Below are positions 5,374-5,947 of a stretch of DNA of 5,947 nt, piece by piece (position 1 is the first letter of the stretch; each line of letters begins with the position of its first letter). This stretch comes from Ruminococcaceae bacterium UBA5295 (GTDB lineage: Bacteria; Bacillota; Clostridia; Oscillospirales; Acutalibacteraceae). Under the pieces are notes generated by a model. It searched no databases, was not told the DNA's origin, and saw only the letters and a program-made list of their open reading frames with translations. A program made the translations under genes and the position numbers. The DNA is taken from assembly GCA_002411365.1 (NCBI GenBank), contig DHSD01000014.1:63281-69227 (forward strand), written 5' to 3'.

Positions 5374-5708
5374 CTATCATCCACAGTATTGGCCTGCTTG
5401 GCTGCAGGAGAGCCGCAGACACGGTTAATCAGGTACTGCAGCATTATCGACTGCACCTTTTCAGAACGCCCGTTTAAGGCCAGTTCAGAGGCCGCACGCA
5501 GATAATCATTCAGCTGCCCGGCTATTTTGCGGTCAACGCAGGTTCTGGCGTCTGCCAAGAGCCTGTCAACCTCAGCCTTTCATCCTTTATTTTTCTGGTC
5601 GTCATATATCGTTTGACTGGAAACATTGCACTCATTGGCTATCTGTGTAATATTTTCACCTTTTGCAAATAGTTCCGCGGAATGTTTCTGCCGTTCATTC
5701 AGCGACAT
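5328..5708 (-). pseudogene. small terminase subunit (terS) interrupted by a TGA stop and fused to the portal remnant
   Basis: From the ATG at 5708 the frame reads MSLNERQKHSAELFAKGENI and then TQIANECNVSSQTIYDDQKNKG, a terminase small-subunit helix-turn-helix that binds packaging sites. It meets TGA at 5580-5582. The same frame continues without other stops as KAEVDRLLADARTCVDRKIA and, further on, LQYLINRVCGSPAAKQ, the usual helical body and oligomerisation region of terS. A Trp codon (TGG) would fit well at this spot, so this looks like a G-to-A nonsense change. The frame ends at 5328-5330 after running past the deletion point near 5350-5375 (last residues RDRNACAVAF look unrelated). The ribosome site upstream of the ATG is weak. 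A recoded stop cannot be excluded, but the missing large terminase argues for decay. Confidence 0.75.
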
Positions 5709-5743
5709 AGTAAATCACTTCATTTATGGTTGACATTTTGTTC

Positions 5744-5770
5744 GAAAAAGGGACGCCACGATAGGCGCCC
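5744..5770 (-). terminator. terminator upstream of terS
   Basis: On the minus strand GGGCGCC pairs with GGCG-T-CCC (7 bp with one bulged T) around TATCGT and is followed by TTTTTCG. It lies about 35 bases before the terS start, so it would stop transcripts arriving from the right. Confidence 0.65.
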
Positions 5771-5797
5771 AATATATTGTTGATTATATTTTGTCAA
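5771..5797 (-). promoter_or_regulatory. possible promoter for the terS-portal-MuF transcript
   Basis: The minus strand has TTGACA (5797-5792) and TATATT (5776-5771), spaced 15 bases, shorter than ideal. A perfect TATAAT lies at 5788-5783 but has only a poor -35. A start near 5764 would fall inside the adjoining hairpin and so escape that terminator. This is the best promoter candidate for the toxin transcript within the window. Confidence 0.35.
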
Positions 5798-5835
5798 GTC
5801 CAACATGTTGATAACTCGGTTGAAATTGTGGATAA
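5779..5835 (-). other. cluster of DnaA-box-like sites
   Basis: The minus strand carries a perfect TTATCCACA (5835-5827), TTATCAACA (5814-5806, one change) and TAATCAACA (5787-5779, two changes), all in one orientation within 57 bases. The perfect palindrome CAACATGTTG (5801-5810) overlaps the middle one. An AT-rich stretch adjoins. It lies between two minus-strand terminators. It could be a replication or DnaA-regulated site, or chance. Confidence 0.35.
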
Positions 5836-5863
5836 AAAAAAGCACCCGCTTTAAAACGGATGC
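5834..5863 (-). terminator. minus-strand terminator for a gene entering from the right
   Basis: On the minus strand GCATCCG pairs with CGGGTGC (one U-G) around TTTTAAAG and is followed by TTTTTTTA. It closes whatever gene lies to the right, possibly the short frame ending at 5895. Confidence 0.82.
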
Positions 5864-5894
5864 CAATAATATTTTGTCCCGTGTAACGCCCGGG

Positions 5895-5947
5895 TTATCG
5901 ACTGCTATACCTGCTTTTGTTGGTTAGTTTTTGAAACAGTTCATTAA
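5895..5947 (-). CDS. possible C-terminal end of an upstream gene
   Basis: One minus-strand frame entering from the window edge reads NELFQKLTNKSRYSSR and stops at 5895-5897, about 30 bases before a strong terminator. Position and composition fit the end of a gene lying mainly outside the window, but 16 residues cannot identify it and the other two frames also end here. Confidence 0.25.
   Translation of the reverse strand, partial: NELFQKLTNKSRYSSR

Larger units (their letters stand above)
2585..5947 (-). mobile_element. degraded siphophage-type prophage remnant, continuing past the right edge
   Basis: The minus strand carries a packaging and head module in standard order (terS, portal, MuF head protein, scaffold) with large pieces missing and several broken frames. 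No integrase, large terminase, major capsid, tail or lysis gene is visible. The left boundary is placed at the late terminator beside the tRNA-Ser gene; the true att junction is not seen. The right boundary is outside the window. No direct repeat of the tRNA 3' end is visible. Confidence 0.75.

Noticed and set aside
5580..5582. TGA in terS as programmed recoding or selenocysteine
   Set aside because: The position fits a Trp codon, no SECIS-like element was evident, and the gene is already inactivated by the downstream deletion.
5864..5947. Right-hand attachment site
   Set aside because: No stretch matching the tRNA-Ser 3' end was found, and the prophage appears to continue beyond the edge.

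Overview
Organism. The window looks like a chromosomal piece of a low-to-mid GC Firmicute, probably a Clostridia-class anaerobe of the Oscillospiraceae/Ruminococcaceae type. The evidence is strong Shine-Dalgarno sites (GGAGGTG, GGAGGA), several TTG starts, tRNA genes that encode their own CCA end, many intrinsic terminators with U tracts, and a Firmicute-type CmpB-like membrane protein. The genus is inference.

Layout. The left third is ordinary host chromosome. An M20 dipeptidase (PepV/Sapep type) runs leftward out of the window (1-1194). It is divergent from a small four-helix membrane protein of the CmpB/'ABC-transporter type IV' family (1346-1741), which ends in a perfect terminator. About 270 bases without a convincing gene follow, then a promoter and two serine tRNA genes, tRNA-Ser(UGA) and tRNA-Ser(GCU), closed by a long terminator at about 2325-2363.

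Right of the tRNAs everything useful is on the minus strand and is the remains of a siphophage-type prophage. In transcription order it holds a small terminase gene (terS) with an in-frame TGA stop; a large deletion that removes the large terminase and most of the portal protein; the portal C-terminus; an intact 394-residue MuF head protein; a 74-residue acidic protein; a terminator; a DUF4355-type scaffold protein whose C-terminus looks frameshifted; a doubly frameshifted fragment of another late gene; and late terminators. The phage cannot make particles from what is seen here.

How the genes work together. The most interesting unit is the MuF gene (3882-5066) and its small neighbour (3654-3878). 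After the MuF domain, the last ~85 residues look like a BECR-fold ribonuclease toxin domain (H-x3-R, QRFIGEKA, NPDTG-x-I-x-T-x-W). The 74-residue acidic protein starts at a TTG right after the toxin gene's double stop, in the same frame, and is followed by its own terminator. This is the arrangement expected of a phage MuF polymorphic toxin with its immunity protein. Both genes are intact while the head and packaging genes around them are broken, which suggests the pair may be retained for its own sake.

A second unexplained unit lies between the prophage remains and the tRNAs: a near-consensus minus-strand promoter (2548-2576), embedded in a perfect inverted repeat, that drives only about 77 bases before a strong terminator. 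This is a candidate small RNA or abandoned leader.
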